From positions 186,001-250,000 of the forward strand of contig NZ_OBEH01000003.1 in NCBI RefSeq assembly GCF_900215465.1: a stretch of DNA of 64,000 nt. The letters run 5' to 3'. This stretch comes from Flagellimonas pacifica. Its GTDB lineage: Bacteria > Bacteroidota > Bacteroidia > Flavobacteriales > Flavobacteriaceae. The position numbers were made by a program, and so were the translations under genes. The notes under the pieces were generated by a model. It saw only the letters and a list, made by a program, of their open reading frames with translations. It was not told the origin of the DNA and did not search any database. Positions 43,390-53,011 of the stretch are shown piece after piece. How positions within the stretch are numbered: the stretch's first letter is position 1; every line of letters begins with the position of its first letter.

Positions 43390-44163
43390 TTAAACTTTTT
43401 CCTTGTTTTTCTTCAATATTTCATTGGCCAAGTTTAGGTAATTGGTGGCACCCTTGCTACTTGCATCATATTTAATGATACTTTCCCCATAACTTGGTGC
43501 TTCACTAAGCCTAACGTTTCTTTGGATAATAGTATCAAAGACCATATCCGAAAAGTGTTTTTTAACTTCTTCTACCACTTGGTTGGAAAGTCGCAATCTT
43601 GAATCGTACATGGTCAGTAGCATGCCTTCAATATCCAAATCATTATTGTGGATTTTCTGCACACTCTTAACCGTATTCAATAATTTGCCCAAACCTTCCA
43701 GAGCAAAGTATTCGCATTGAATAGGAATCATTACTGAATCTGCTGCCGTAAGTGCATTTAAGGTTAATAACCCCAAAGAAGGAGCACAGTCAATCAATAT
43801 GAAATCATAACGATTACCCAAATCCTTAAGTGCTTCTTTCAACATATATTCCCTATTATCCTTGTCCACCAATTCTATTTCAATGGCTACAAGATCAATA
43901 TGTGCAGGAATAAGATCTACGTTAGGGGAATCTGTTTGTATGATTACTTCATCAACGGTTTTGGTATGTTCTAATAGCTGATAGGTACCTTGTTCTACAC
44001 TATCAACATCAATGCCCAAACCGGAGGTTGCATTGGCCTGGGGGTCGGCATCAATCAACAACACCTTTTTTTCCAGTACACCAAGTGAGGCAGCTAGGTT
44101 CACCGTTGTTGTTGTCTTACCTACGCCACCCTTCTGATTTGCAATAGCAATTATCTTGCCCAT
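43390..44163 (-). CDS. parA: ParA family chromosome partitioning ATPase
   Basis: 257 aa. Deviant Walker A IANQKGGVGKTTTTVNLAAS (residues 7-26), switch DADPQANATSGLG, FILIDCAPSLGLLTLNA. Type Ib chromosomal ParA without a DNA-binding N-terminal domain. It works with ParB to segregate the origin region. First gene of the DUF5683-dapB-lepB run; 135 bases separate it from the mutase genes. Confidence 0.95.
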   Translation of the reverse strand: MGKIIAIANQKGGVGKTTTTVNLAASLGVLEKKVLLIDADPQANATSGLGIDVDSVEQGTYQLLEHTKTVDEVIIQTDSPNVDLIPAHIDLVAIEIELVDKDNREYMLKEALKDLGNRYDFILIDCAPSLGLLTLNALTAADSVMIPIQCEYFALEGLGKLLNTVKSVQKIHNNDLDIEGMLLTMYDSRLRLSNQVVEEVKKHFSDMVFDTIIQRNVRLSEAPSYGESIIKYDASSKGATNYLNLANEILKKNKEKV

Positions 44164-44298
44164 TTCATAGTAAGTTAGGTGCTAAAAATACAATTATTTA
44201 AGACGTTAAAAAATGTATTTTGTTAACAGTGGGTGAATAACCTTAATAAAGGGCGTTAAAGAAAGTTAAAGTTATAGTTATAAGAGATTTAAGTTGGG

Positions 44299-46377
44299 TT
44301 AGTCCATTAAAATCTTTAAGATTTCTATAGCTGCATCACTTATTTTTGTGCCTGGCCCGAACACGGCAACCGCACCATTGTCCAACAAATGTTTGTAATC
44401 TTGTTTTGGAATCACGCCACCAACAATGACCAGGATATCTTCCCTGCCATAATTTTTGAGTTCTTTTACAACTTCTGGGACCAATGTTTTGTGCCCACCC
44501 GCCAAGGATGAGATTCCCAGAACGTGAACATCATTTTCCACAGCTTGTTTGGCTACTTCCGCTGGAGTTTGGAACAATGGCCCAATATCTACGTCAAAGC
44601 CTAGATCTGCATAGCCGGTAGCAACCACTTTTGCCCCTCTGTCATGGCCATCCTGTCCCATTTTGGCCACCATAATTCGAGGTCTTCTACCTTCTTCCAA
44701 GGCAAAATCATCGGCCATTTTTCTAGCCTTTTCAAAGCTTTCGTCGTTTTTGATCTCTTTTGAATACACCCCAGTAAATGATCGGATTTTTGCTTGATAC
44801 CGTCCAAATGCACTTTCCATGGCATCGCTTATTTCACCCAAAGTAGCTCGTAATTTGGCTGCGGTAACAGCTAAAGCTAACAAATTTTCTCGTTCAGAGT
44901 TATTTTGCATTGCTTTTTTGGATGCTTCGGAAATTTTCTTCAATACGTTTTGAACCGCATCTTCATCCCTATTGGATTTGAGTTGTTTGAGCTGCGTAAC
45001 CTGTTGTTTGCGTACCTTGTCGTTGTCCACTTCCAAAATTTGAAGCTCATCCTCATTTTCAAGACTATATTTGTTTACACCTAGAATAGTGTCTTGACCA
45101 CTATCAATGCGGGCTTGTTTTTTGGCAGCCGCCTCTTCAATTCGCATTTTTGGAATACCAGCCTCAATGGCTTTGGTCATTCCACCTAATTTTTCCACTT
45201 CCTGAATTAGTTTCCAAGCTTCATTGGAAATCTCCTGGGTAAGTTTTTCTACTATATGGCTTCCCGCCCAGGGATCCACGGTTTTGGTGATATGGGTTTC
45301 TTGTTGTAGGTAAATCTGGGTATTCCTCGCAATTCGGGCAGAGAAATCGGTAGGAAGGGCAATGGCTTCATCCAATGCATTGGTATGCAAGCTTTGGGTG
45401 CCCCCAAAAGCTGCCGCCATGGCCTCAATAGTGGTTCTGGCCACATTGTTGAAAGGATCTTGCTCTGTTAAACTCCAGCCACTAGTTTGACTGTGTGTGC
45501 GAAGCATCAAGGATTTTTCATTATTTGGGTTGAATTCCTTGACCAATTTAGCCCAGAGCATTCGGCCGGCACGCATTTTGGCAATTTCCGTGAAATGATT
45601 CATCCCAATTCCCCAGAAAAAGGATAGGCGAGGAGCGAAATCATCAATTTTCAGGCCTGCTTTTATTCCCGTTCTGATGTATTCAATGCCATCGGACAGC
45701 GTATATGCCAATTCAATAGCTGCCGGAGCCCCAGCTTCGTGCATATGATATCCCGAAATACTGATGCTATTAAATTTAGGCATATGTTGGCTTGCAAACT
45801 CAAAAATATCGGCAACTATTTGCATGGATGGTGCAGGCGGATAGATATAGGTGTTCCGAACCATGAATTCTTTAAGAATGTCATTTTGAATGGTTCCCGA
45901 TAGCTTTTCCATGGAAACTCCTTGCTCTTTAGCTGCAACAATATAAAAAGCCATAATGGGGAGTACCGCTCCGTTCATGGTCATGGAAACGGACATTTTA
46001 TCCAATGGAATACCATCGAAAAGGACTTTCATGTCCTCTACAGAATCTATGGCAACACCTGCCTTGCCAACATCCCCAACCACACGGTCATTATCGCTAT
46101 CATACCCTCGATGGGTAGGAAGGTCAAAAGCTACGGAAAGTCCTTTTTGACCTGCTTCCAAATTTCTTCTATAAAACGCGTTACTTTCCTCTGCTGTTGA
46201 AAACCCGGCATATTGGCGAATGGTCCAAGGTCTACGGACATACATAGTTGAATAAGGGCCTCGCAAAAAAGGAGGGATGCCAGCGGCAAAGTTGGAGGGG
46301 GTCTCGACTACTCCTTCGACAGGCTCAGGATGACAGCTCGACAATTCTATACTTTGAAGGTCTTTTCTACTCATCAT
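44299..46377 (-). CDS. scpA: Methylmalonyl-CoA mutase large subunit, with repeat-derived insertion
   Basis: 692 aa. TIM barrel ([40 protein letters not shown]) and a C-terminal cobalamin domain with [15 protein letters not shown] (DxHxxG) and [15 protein letters not shown]. It rearranges methylmalonyl-CoA to succinyl-CoA with adenosylcobalamin. Residues about 13-26 ([14 protein letters not shown]) are not family sequence but the translation of a repeat that recurs elsewhere in the window. It overlaps the small-subunit gene by 11 bases. Confidence 0.95.
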   Translation of the reverse strand: MMSRKDLQSIELSSCHPEPVEGVVETPSNFAAGIPPFLRGPYSTMYVRRPWTIRQYAGFSTAEESNAFYRRNLEAGQKGLSVAFDLPTHRGYDSDNDRVVGDVGKAGVAIDSVEDMKVLFDGIPLDKMSVSMTMNGAVLPIMAFYIVAAKEQGVSMEKLSGTIQNDILKEFMVRNTYIYPPAPSMQIVADIFEFASQHMPKFNSISISGYHMHEAGAPAAIELAYTLSDGIEYIRTGIKAGLKIDDFAPRLSFFWGIGMNHFTEIAKMRAGRMLWAKLVKEFNPNNEKSLMLRTHSQTSGWSLTEQDPFNNVARTTIEAMAAAFGGTQSLHTNALDEAIALPTDFSARIARNTQIYLQQETHITKTVDPWAGSHIVEKLTQEISNEAWKLIQEVEKLGGMTKAIEAGIPKMRIEEAAAKKQARIDSGQDTILGVNKYSLENEDELQILEVDNDKVRKQQVTQLKQLKSNRDEDAVQNVLKKISEASKKAMQNNSERENLLALAVTAAKLRATLGEISDAMESAFGRYQAKIRSFTGVYSKEIKNDESFEKARKMADDFALEEGRRPRIMVAKMGQDGHDRGAKVVATGYADLGFDVDIGPLFQTPAEVAKQAVENDVHVLGISSLAGGHKTLVPEVVKELKNYGREDILVIVGGVIPKQDYKHLLDNGAVAVFGPGTKISDAAIEILKILMD
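46301..46342 (-). repeat. REP-like repeat inside scpA
   Basis: Plus-strand GTCTCGACTACTCCTTCGAC, then AGGCTCAGGATGACAGCTCG, AC. Same order of blocks as the copy at 52793-52835 (GTCTCG, CTCGACTGCGCTTAGGGTG, ACACTCGACC). It is translated in frame as [12 protein letters not shown]. Confidence 0.8.
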
Positions 46378-47785
46378 CCATTCTTTTTTGTTCTAATTCC
46401 TCTGCTAAACGCCTTTCTATAATGGGCTCGATAATCGTCTTTCGTGGGTTGGTTTTTACAAAAGGATAAAGCTCAATGTCATCTTTCATCCTATCTTGAG
46501 CATTTTGGTATTTGTTGGTACCCACAGAAGCAATTATACCTGAATCAAAAAGTTGTCGCTCTTTTGCCTCACTTTCCTTTATTTTTCGTTGGATATTTCC
46601 ATTTTTCAATTCTGATAAAAAACCTCCTGAATTTTCAATCTGTTTGAAAAGATCCAATGCTTTTTGTGCCAATTGCTGGGTCAATGATTCAATATAATAT
46701 GAACCTTCGGCAACATTGGAAGCTTGATCAAAATAGCTTTCCTCTTTGAGCAATAACAACTGATTTCTAGCAATTCGGTCGGCAAACTCATTATCTTTAT
46801 GGTAGATGGTATCGTATGGTAGATTACTTAATGTATCTGCACCTCCCAATATGGCCGACATACATTCTGACGTTGTCCGGAGTAGGTTGACATTGTAATC
46901 ATATAAGGTTTTGTTTCGTTTGGATGGTACAGCTAGAATATGACAATCATAATTTAAGTCATATGCAGGAGCAATGCTTTTCCATAACCAACGCAATGCC
47001 CTAAGTTTGGCTATTTCAAAGAAATAGTTGCTACCTACCGATACTTTGAATGCAATTGGGAGAGACCCCTCGGCACTTCGACTTCGCTCAGTGTCCGCTG
47101 CCTCCGAACTTCCATGAAAATGATTAAGATATTCGTTGGCATGGGCAAGACCATAAGCCAATTGCTGTACCATGTTGGCCCCAGCATTTTGATAAAGAGA
47201 TAGATCAACACTTATTGTTGAAGTGCTATTTTGATTTTTGACCAACCTATAAATTTCTTCTAAAATGGAATTGTCTTTTTCCATTTTGTGAAACCAGTTC
47301 CCAGTTCTTGCCAAGTTTCCAATAAGATCAATATTGAGATGGGCACTAGTACTCTTTCCTTCTAAAAAAGTAAGTAACTTTTTAATGGGTTCCAGCGCTA
47401 AAAATTCAAAATTGAAATGTAGCGGTGTTTTATTTAAATCGATATTGGCAAGCAGAACCTCCACGTCAAAATCTTCCTGGGGAATGGTGAAAATTAAGCT
47501 CTCTGCACCTCGGTTTAGAGCGTCCAGTGCTTTTGTGTTGGCTATTTTTGCATCTCCTGCATAAATGGATTGTGCTATTTTCCAGTTGTGCCCTTCAGGA
47601 AGGGCAAAGTTTTTCACTCCGTCCAAATCCTCCGAATGGTAGAACGGTTTTACCGCAATCCCTTCCAAGGATTCCCAAATCAATGTATCATTGTAATCCG
47701 CTCCCTTTAGATCAAATTGAATTTTTTGTTTCCACTGTTTTGCAGAAACTTCGGGAAATTCGTCAAACAAACCTGATTTACTCAT
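46367..47785 (-). CDS. Methylmalonyl-CoA mutase small subunit, with repeat-derived insertion
   Basis: 472 aa. Non-catalytic partner of ScpA: barrel-like with [38 protein letters not shown] segments and a degenerate C-terminal half, no intact DxHxxG cobalamin motif. Residues about 228-241 ([14 protein letters not shown]) are encoded by a repeat related to those at 46.3 and 52-53 kb. The stop overlaps scpA; the start overlaps the FtsB-like gene by 8 bases. Confidence 0.9.
   Translation of the reverse strand: MSKSGLFDEFPEVSAKQWKQKIQFDLKGADYNDTLIWESLEGIAVKPFYHSEDLDGVKNFALPEGHNWKIAQSIYAGDAKIANTKALDALNRGAESLIFTIPQEDFDVEVLLANIDLNKTPLHFNFEFLALEPIKKLLTFLEGKSTSAHLNIDLIGNLARTGNWFHKMEKDNSILEEIYRLVKNQNSTSTISVDLSLYQNAGANMVQQLAYGLAHANEYLNHFHGSSEAADTERSRSAEGSLPIAFKVSVGSNYFFEIAKLRALRWLWKSIAPAYDLNYDCHILAVPSKRNKTLYDYNVNLLRTTSECMSAILGGADTLSNLPYDTIYHKDNEFADRIARNQLLLLKEESYFDQASNVAEGSYYIESLTQQLAQKALDLFKQIENSGGFLSELKNGNIQRKIKESEAKERQLFDSGIIASVGTNKYQNAQDRMKDDIELYPFVKTNPRKTIIEPIIERRLAEELEQKRMDDE
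47063..47106 (-). repeat. REP-like repeat inside the mutase small subunit gene
   Basis: Plus-strand GACCCCTCGGCACTTCGACT then TCGCTCAGTGTCCGCTGCC. The block CTTCGACTTCGCTCAGTG is a variant of CTTCGACAGGCTCAGGATG in scpA and CTCGACTGCGCTCGACC at 52-53 kb. It is translated in frame as [10 protein letters not shown]. Confidence 0.7.
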
Positions 47786-48110
47786 TTTTTTTAGTTTTTA
47801 GGCTGTCTTCATATTCGATCAAGAATATTTCTTCGTTCTTCTTTTTCATGTAGAATTTTTCTCGGGCAAACTTTTCCAGTTCTTTTTTATCGGATAGTTT
47901 TTCCAGAACTTCTTTGTCCTTATCGATTTCGCCCTGCAGAAATTCTTTTTGTTTTTCTAGTTTCTTGACCTCGTTTCGTAATTCTAAATGAATCAACAAG
48001 GAGTTGGTGTCAAAAAAAGTCATCCAGATTAAAAAGACAGTAAGTACAAGAACATAAATGTTCTTCATGAACTTAAACCATTTTTTATTGTTTAAATCGT
48101 GGATAATCAT
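47778..48110 (-). CDS. FtsB/DivIC-family septum formation protein
   Basis: 110 aa. Cytoplasmic stub (KKWFKFMKN), one transmembrane helix (IYVLVLTVFLIWMTFFDTNS) and a coiled coil (LELRNEVKKLEKQKEFLQGE, IDKDKEVLEKLSDKKELEKF) ending with AREKFYMKKKNEEIF, the FtsB/DivIC pattern. It probably joins the FtsL/FtsQ complex at the division site. Three bases after the uridine kinase stop and 8-base overlap with the mutase gene, so one operon. Confidence 0.85.
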   Translation of the reverse strand: MIIHDLNNKKWFKFMKNIYVLVLTVFLIWMTFFDTNSLLIHLELRNEVKKLEKQKEFLQGEIDKDKEVLEKLSDKKELEKFAREKFYMKKKNEEIFLIEYEDSLKTKKNE

Positions 48111-48113
48111 TTA

Positions 48114-48722
48114 CTAACCTAGTTTTTGGTTGATTATAGTCCGCACCATATCCACTGCAACCGTATTGTAGTGGTTGTTGGGGATAATGATATCTGCAAA
48201 TTCTTTAGATGGCTCTATAAACTGCTGGTGCATTGGCTTTACAGCTGTTTGGTACCTGGTCAGTACTTTTTCAAGGTCATGACCCCTTTCGCGGATATCC
48301 CTTTGTAATCTTCGTATCAAACGTTCATCAGAATCGGCATGGACATATATTTTGATATCGAACATATCCCGTAGCTTGGGATTGCTGAGCACTAGAATAC
48401 CTTCTACGATCATTACCTTTCTGGGTTCGGTTGTAATGGTGTCCTCTAGACGGTTTTCCTCTACAAAAGAATAGATGGGTTTATCAATGGATTGCCCCTG
48501 TCTTAATGCTTCAAGATGTGAAATTAACAAATCAAAATCTATGGAATTTGGATGGTCAAAATTGATTTTTGCCCGTTCTTCCTTAGTTAAGTGGGAAAGG
48601 TCATTGTAATAGGAATCCTGGGATATGACACCAACCTCATTTTCTGGAAGCTCTTCTACGATTTGATTGACCACTGTGGTTTTTCCGCAGCCCGTACCGC
48701 CAGCAATTCCTAAAATCAGCAT
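48114..48722 (-). CDS. udk: Uridine kinase
   Basis: 202 aa from the ATG at 48722 (MLILGIAGGTGCGKTTVVNQ). The longer frame to 48752 starts upstream of the -7 element and is rejected. P-loop GGTGCGKTT, DSYYNDLSHLTKEERAKINF, SIDKPIYSF and RRLQRDIRERGHDLEKVLTR match Udk. Phosphorylates uridine and cytidine in pyrimidine salvage. First gene of the udk-ftsB-mutase operon. Confidence 0.93.
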   Translation of the reverse strand: MLILGIAGGTGCGKTTVVNQIVEELPENEVGVISQDSYYNDLSHLTKEERAKINFDHPNSIDFDLLISHLEALRQGQSIDKPIYSFVEENRLEDTITTEPRKVMIVEGILVLSNPKLRDMFDIKIYVHADSDERLIRRLQRDIRERGHDLEKVLTRYQTAVKPMHQQFIEPSKEFADIIIPNNHYNTVAVDMVRTIINQKLG

Positions 48723-48739
48723 AATGATAATTTTAACCC

Positions 48740-48747
48740 CAAAAGTA
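48740..48747 (-). promoter_or_regulatory. -7 element of the udk-mutase operon
   Basis: TACTTTTG on the minus strand. Predicted transcription start near 48733 lies downstream of the frame's first possible codon at 48752, which decides for the ATG at 48722. Confidence 0.55.
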
Positions 48748-48856
48748 AGCATTTGATAAGATTTTCAACCTGTCCAATTGCAGTTGCATAGTTACTTTAC
48801 AATTGTATGTAAATGAATGACCATTGTCATAATTCTTAAAAGTTTATGGATATAGA

Positions 48857-48889
48857 TTTGTGGTAGATTAGGTCATAATCTTATATTTA
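48857..48889 (+). promoter_or_regulatory. Candidate promoter of the carboxylase operon
   Basis: TTTG at 48857-48860, 21-base spacer, TATATTTA at 48882-48889 (one base off TAnnTTTG), 26 bases before the ATG at 48915. Weaker than others. Confidence 0.35.
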
Positions 48890-48914
48890 TATAGATAACC
48901 TTTGATAACTTCTT

Positions 48915-49400
48915 ATGGAAAATTCCTATGTGGTCAAAGTCGACGAAAACTTTGATTTTCAATTATCCGGAGAGGATATTGCTAAACTTGATATCCTTAA
49001 AACTGGGAACAATACCTTCCACTTACTAAAAAATGGAACATCTTATAAGATTGAAATCGGCGTTGCTGATTTCAACAGTAGATCGTACATGGTTAAGGTG
49101 AATGGTAGTGAGTTCCGAACCTCAATTGGTACACCGCTGCATGAACTCATCAAAAAAATGGGTTTTGCTTCAAACGGTTCCAAGAACATCAATTCTGTTT
49201 CTGCACCCATGCCAGGACTCATTTTGAATATTTCTGTGGAAGAAGGGCAAGAAGTTGTTGAAGACCAGCAACTATTGGTGCTGGAAGCCATGAAAATGGA
49301 AAACATTATCACTTCGCCAAGAAATGGGGTGGTCAAAAAGATTGCCGTGACGCAAGGTGATGCTGTTGATAAGAAACAATTGCTAATTGAATTTCAATAA
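48915..49400 (+). CDS. Biotin carboxyl carrier protein of an acyl-CoA carboxylase
   Basis: 161 aa. C-terminal biotinyl domain with EAMKMEN (biotin on Lys127) and APMPGLILNISVEEGQEV; the N-terminal 80 residues are a spacer with beta strands (YKIEIGVADFNSRSYMVKVN). It carries carboxybiotin between the carboxylase and transferase subunits. It precedes accC-like by 7 bases. Confidence 0.9.
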   Translation: MENSYVVKVDENFDFQLSGEDIAKLDILKTGNNTFHLLKNGTSYKIEIGVADFNSRSYMVKVNGSEFRTSIGTPLHELIKKMGFASNGSKNINSVSAPMPGLILNISVEEGQEVVEDQQLLVLEAMKMENIITSPRNGVVKKIAVTQGDAVDKKQLLIEFQ

Positions 49401-49407
49401 AACGGTT

Positions 49408-50850
49408 ATGAAAAAAATATTAGTAGCAAATCGTGGAGAGATAGCCTTACGGGTGATGCGGACCGCAAAAAAAATGGGAATCAACACCGTTGCTGTGTTT
49501 TCTGAAGTGGATAGAAATGCACCGCACGTTAGGTTTGCCGATGAAGCCGTTTGTATTGGAGAGGCACCTTCCAATAAATCCTATTTGATGGGTGATAAGA
49601 TTATTGATGTGGCCAAAAAATTGAATGTTGATGGGATTCACCCTGGCTATGGGTTTTTAAGTGAGAATGCAGATTTTGCTGAAGCTGTGGAAAAAAATGG
49701 CCTCATTTTTATTGGCCCCAAATCCAGGGCCATTCGGATCATGGGGAGCAAGTTGGCCGCCAAGGATGCGGTAAAGGAATACGATATTCCGATGGTTCCA
49801 GGTATTGATGAAGCCATTACCGATGTAGCCAAAGCCCATGAAATTGCCAATGAGATTGGATACCCGGTTTTGATAAAAGCCTCTGCAGGTGGCGGTGGGA
49901 AAGGTATGCGAATTGTGGAAAAAGAGGAAGATTTGGAATCGCAGATGGAAAGAGCCATTAGTGAAGCAACTTCTGCCTTTGGAGATGGTTCTGTTTTTGT
50001 AGAAAAATATGTGACATCACCAAGGCATATTGAAATTCAGGTAATGGCCGATATGCATGGGAACGTATTACACTTTTTTGAACGCGAATGCAGTGTTCAG
50101 CGTCGTCACCAAAAAGTGGTAGAAGAAGCACCTTCCTCCATATTGACCCCAGAATTGAGGGAAGAAATGGGAGTAGCCGCAACCAAGGTTGCTAAAGCGT
50201 GCGATTATGTTGGCGCCGGCACGGTGGAATTTTTAATGGATGCCGACCTAAACTTTTATTTTTTGGAAATGAACACCCGTTTGCAAGTGGAACATCCGGT
50301 TACGGAGCTGATTTCGGGAGTGGATTTGGTGGAACTGCAGATTAAAGTGGCAAGGGGTGAAAAGCTTTCCATTAAACAGGAAGATTTAAAGATTCATGGT
50401 CATGCCGTGGAACTTCGCGTATATGCCGAAGACCCCTTGAACGATTTTCTTCCCAGTGTAGGAAACTTGGAAACGTATATACTTCCCGTTGGAGATGGAA
50501 TTAGGGTGGATAATGGTTTTGAAGAGGGGATGGATATTCCAATTTACTATGACCCTATGCTTTCAAAGTTGATTACCTATGGTAAAACTCGTGAAGAGGC
50601 CATCGAATTGATGCTTGATGCCATTCAAGATTATAAAATAAAGGGCGTACAGACTACATTGCCTTTTGGTACCTTTGTTTTTGGCCATGAGGCTTTCCGG
50701 TCAGGGAATTTTGACACTCATTTTGTAAAGAATTACTATTCGCCCGAAAAAATCAAAAAGAAAAAGGAGAGTGAAGCAGAGATCGCTGCCATGGTCGCAC
50801 TTTATCAATATCTTGAAGACAAAAAAATAGTTCAACTACCCACAAACTAA
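49408..50850 (+). CDS. accC: Biotin carboxylase subunit of acyl-CoA carboxylase
   Basis: 480 aa from the ATG at 49408 ([20 protein letters not shown]); the ORF from 49387 would overlap the carrier gene and is rejected. ATP-grasp enzyme with [63 protein letters not shown] and the C-terminal [17 protein letters not shown]. Carboxylates biotin with ATP and bicarbonate. Close to the propionyl-CoA type because of its neighbours; the choice between acetyl- and propionyl-CoA is made by the transferase gene. Confidence 0.93.
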   Translation: MKKILVANRGEIALRVMRTAKKMGINTVAVFSEVDRNAPHVRFADEAVCIGEAPSNKSYLMGDKIIDVAKKLNVDGIHPGYGFLSENADFAEAVEKNGLIFIGPKSRAIRIMGSKLAAKDAVKEYDIPMVPGIDEAITDVAKAHEIANEIGYPVLIKASAGGGGKGMRIVEKEEDLESQMERAISEATSAFGDGSVFVEKYVTSPRHIEIQVMADMHGNVLHFFERECSVQRRHQKVVEEAPSSILTPELREEMGVAATKVAKACDYVGAGTVEFLMDADLNFYFLEMNTRLQVEHPVTELISGVDLVELQIKVARGEKLSIKQEDLKIHGHAVELRVYAEDPLNDFLPSVGNLETYILPVGDGIRVDNGFEEGMDIPIYYDPMLSKLITYGKTREEAIELMLDAIQDYKIKGVQTTLPFGTFVFGHEAFRSGNFDTHFVKNYYSPEKIKKKKESEAEIAAMVALYQYLEDKKIVQLPTN

Positions 50851-50855
50851 CACAG

Positions 50856-52397
50856 ATGGATTCCAAAGTAAAAATATTAAAGGATAAGATTGAAGAAGCC
50901 CATTTAGGTGGTGGTGAAAAGCGGATTGCAAAGCAACACCAAAAGAAAAAACTGACAGCTCGGGAACGAATCGATTATTTGTTGGATGAGGGCTCTTTTG
51001 AAGAAATGGGGATTTTGGTCACCCATCGCACCACAGATTTTGGGATGGAGAAGGAAATCTACTATGGAGATGGGGTCATTACCGGTTACGGAACCGTCAA
51101 CGGAAGATTGGTTTATGTATATGCCCAGGATTTTACGGTTTTTGGAGGAGCTTTATCAGAAACCCATGCCGAAAAGATTTGTAAGGTGATGGATTTGGCC
51201 ATGAAAGTGGGCGCGCCCATTATTGGTCTCAATGATTCTGGGGGTGCCCGAATTCAGGAAGGTGTAAAGTCTTTGGGAGGTTATGCCGATATATTTTATA
51301 GAAATGTACAGGCTTCAGGAGTAATTCCACAAATATCTGCTGTAATGGGGCCTTGTGCTGGTGGTGCCGTTTACTCTCCAGCCATGACCGATTTTATTGT
51401 GATGGTGGAAGAAACCAGTTATATGTTTGTGACAGGTCCCAATGTGGTAAAAACGGTAACCAATGAGGAGGTGACCTCTGAAGAACTTGGTGGAGCTACT
51501 ACCCATGCTGTAAAATCAGGTGTGGCCCACAAAACTTCCAATAATGATGCCTCTTGTTTGGATGATATTAAAAGGCTTTTGGATTATCTGCCTCAAAACA
51601 ATACTGAAATCCCAAGAACATTGGAATGTGAACTGGGTGAGGAAATCAGAGAACAACTGACCAATATTGTGCCAGATAACCCCAATAAGCCGTACGATAT
51701 GCATGATGTAATCGATGGTATTATCGACGCTGATTCCTTTTATGAAATCCATAAGGATTATGCAGAAAATATTATTGTAGGCTTTGCTCGATTGGGTGGA
51801 CGAAGTATTGGAATTATTGCCAATCAGCCTATGTTTTTAGCTGGAGTTTTAGGAGTGAAAAGTTCTAGAAAAGCAGCACGTTTTACCCGTTTTTGTGATG
51901 CCTTCAATATTCCGTTGTTGGTATTGGTAGATGTGCCAGGATTTTTACCGGGTACAGACCAGGAATGGAACGGAATCATTATGCATGGAGCAAAATTATT
52001 GTATGCGCTCAGCGAAGCTACCGTTCCAAGGGTCACTGTAATTACCAGAAAGGCTTACGGAGGGGCTTATGATGTGATGAATTCCAAACACATTGGAGCC
52101 GATTTCAATTTTGCATGGCCTAGTGCGGAGATTGCGGTTATGGGGGCCAAAGGAGCTAGTGAGATTATTTTTAGAAGGGAAATTGCAGCTGCGGATGACC
52201 CAGAAGCCAAACTCAAGGAGAAAGAAGCCGAGTATGCTGATAAATTTGCCAATCCATATAGAGCTGCAAGGCGAGGATTTATTGATGAGGTGATTCTACC
52301 TAAAAATACTAGGCGCAAATTATTGAAGGCCTTTGCGATGTTAGAGAAGAAGCAGGTGCAGACTCCTAAAAAGAAACATGGGAATATTCCTTTGTGA
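50856..52397 (+). CDS. Acyl-CoA carboxylase carboxyltransferase subunit (probably propionyl-CoA)
   Basis: 513 aa. Crotonase-fold beta-type transferase: [107 protein letters not shown]. Length and the single-chain form fit PccB. With carrier and biotin carboxylase it forms one operon. The last codons (ending N-I-P-L-stop) are copied 631 bases further on as a 22-bp direct repeat, the left edge of the GIY-YIG element. Confidence 0.93.
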   Translation: MDSKVKILKDKIEEAHLGGGEKRIAKQHQKKKLTARERIDYLLDEGSFEEMGILVTHRTTDFGMEKEIYYGDGVITGYGTVNGRLVYVYAQDFTVFGGALSETHAEKICKVMDLAMKVGAPIIGLNDSGGARIQEGVKSLGGYADIFYRNVQASGVIPQISAVMGPCAGGAVYSPAMTDFIVMVEETSYMFVTGPNVVKTVTNEEVTSEELGGATTHAVKSGVAHKTSNNDASCLDDIKRLLDYLPQNNTEIPRTLECELGEEIREQLTNIVPDNPNKPYDMHDVIDGIIDADSFYEIHKDYAENIIVGFARLGGRSIGIIANQPMFLAGVLGVKSSRKAARFTRFCDAFNIPLLVLVDVPGFLPGTDQEWNGIIMHGAKLLYALSEATVPRVTVITRKAYGGAYDVMNSKHIGADFNFAWPSAEIAVMGAKGASEIIFRREIAAADDPEAKLKEKEAEYADKFANPYRAARRGFIDEVILPKNTRRKLLKAFAMLEKKQVQTPKKKHGNIPL

Positions 52398-52402
52398 TTT
52401 TT
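52381..52402. repeat. Left copy of the 22-bp direct repeat
   Basis: Starts GGAATATTCCTTTGTGA and continues with five T. Identical to 53012-53033. It covers the end of the carboxyltransferase gene, including its TGA stop. Confidence 0.9.
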
Positions 52403-52432
52403 TTGAGGTTTTGGATTGAGACATAATTGGGG

Positions 52433-52464
52433 TTTGTCAGGTCGAGCGCAGTCGAGACCTTAAT
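52433..52464 (-). repeat. Repeat R1, left inverted copy
   Basis: TTTGTCAGGTCGAGCGCAGT then CGAGACCTTAAT. It overlaps the stop codon of the GIY-YIG gene by 5 bases. Its reverse complement matches R4 across 27 bases. Confidence 0.85.
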
Positions 52465-52780
52465 CTTTATTGGGGTCATAATCGTGATGCGTGGCATTTC
52501 TACATTCCGCTAAAATCTGCAACAAATCAAAATCACCGTTTGCCAAAGCAATTTTCTTTTTAGCGCTCCACTTCTTTATTTTCTTTTCAAAATAAATGGC
52601 CTGTAATACGTCATGGAATTCTTGCTGAAAAATGAGTTTAACAGGTCTTCTTCTGTAGGTAAAAGAGGTTGGGATTGTTCCACTTTGATGCTCCATCAAT
52701 CTTTTCGGAACGTTATTGGTAATGCCTGTATAGGTCAATCCATCCGAGCAAAGCAAAATATAAACGTAGTAAAACCTCAT
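52460..52780 (-). CDS. GIY-YIG nuclease domain protein (UPF0213/YhbQ type)
   Basis: 106 aa. Single GIY-YIG domain: YVYILLCSDG (5-14) with Y5-V6-Y7 in place of GIY, LTYTGITNN (15-23) with Y-T-G in place of YIG, Arg27 in PKRL, EHQSG, PVKLIFQQEF and Glu65 in FEKKIKKW (metal ligand), all in family order. Known domains of this fold make single- or double-strand DNA cuts. The C-terminal 15 residues (ECRNATHHDYDPNKD) are outside the domain. The gene lies between inverted repeats and may drive movement of the element, as REP-associated nucleases do in other bacteria; that is a hypothesis. Confidence 0.85.
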   Translation of the reverse strand: MRFYYVYILLCSDGLTYTGITNNVPKRLMEHQSGTIPTSFTYRRRPVKLIFQQEFHDVLQAIYFEKKIKKWSAKKKIALANGDFDLLQILAECRNATHHDYDPNKD

Positions 52781-52792
52781 TGTAAAATTTAA

Positions 52793-52835
52793 GTCTCGTC
52801 CCTCGACTGCGCTTAGGGTGACACTCGACCTGAGA
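52793..52835. repeat. Repeat R2
   Basis: GTCTCGTCCCTCGACTGCGC, then TTAGGGTGACACTCGACCTG, AGA. It aligns block by block with the copy inside scpA (46301-46342) and so links the GIY-YIG element to the dispersed copies. Confidence 0.8.
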
Positions 52836-52922
52836 GTTTTTGAAATTTAGGTTTTGCTACGCTAATTTGATTGTAAGATAATAAAGTTAGAGAAGTTCTC
52901 CCAAGGATTAAGGAATGCAGTT

Positions 52923-52948
52923 GTCTCCTCGAGCGCAGTCGAGAGATT
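52923..52948. repeat. Repeat R3
   Basis: GTCTCCTCGAGCGCAGTCGA then GAGATT. Shares TCGAGCGCAGTCGAGA with R1. The rest of the 338-bp stretch 52781-53118 holds R2, R4, the right direct repeat and, beyond them, only AT-rich sequence with a possible -7 element for the MFS gene. Confidence 0.75.
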
Positions 52949-52967
52949 ATTGAAAATCGAACTGCTT

Positions 52968-53000
52968 AATTAGGTCTCGACTGCGCTCGACCTGACAAAT
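52968..53000 (+). repeat. Repeat R4, right inverted copy
   Basis: AATTAGGTCTCGACTGCGCT then CGACCTGACAAAT. Inverse of R1 across 27 identical bases. It ends 11 bases before the right direct repeat. Confidence 0.85.
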
Positions 53001-53011
53001 GAAAAAATACT

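Noticed and set aside
42487..44163. parAB as evidence that the replication origin is in this window
   Set aside because: No dnaA, DnaA-box cluster or parS (TGTTCCACGTGGAACA-like) was found by eye in the surroundings, though the search was not exhaustive.
46367..47785. Frameshift or pseudogene status of the mutase genes because of the inserted repeats
   Set aside because: Both frames remain open through the repeats and all conserved motifs follow, so they look functional.
48722..48752. Upstream start of uridine kinase at 48752
   Set aside because: It lies upstream of the -7 element, and the P-loop protein begins naturally at 48722.
52460..52780. GIY-YIG gene as a homing endonuclease of a group I intron
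   Set aside because: No intron core or interrupted gene is present; it lies between genes, has no second DNA-binding domain and belongs to the short UPF0213-like class.
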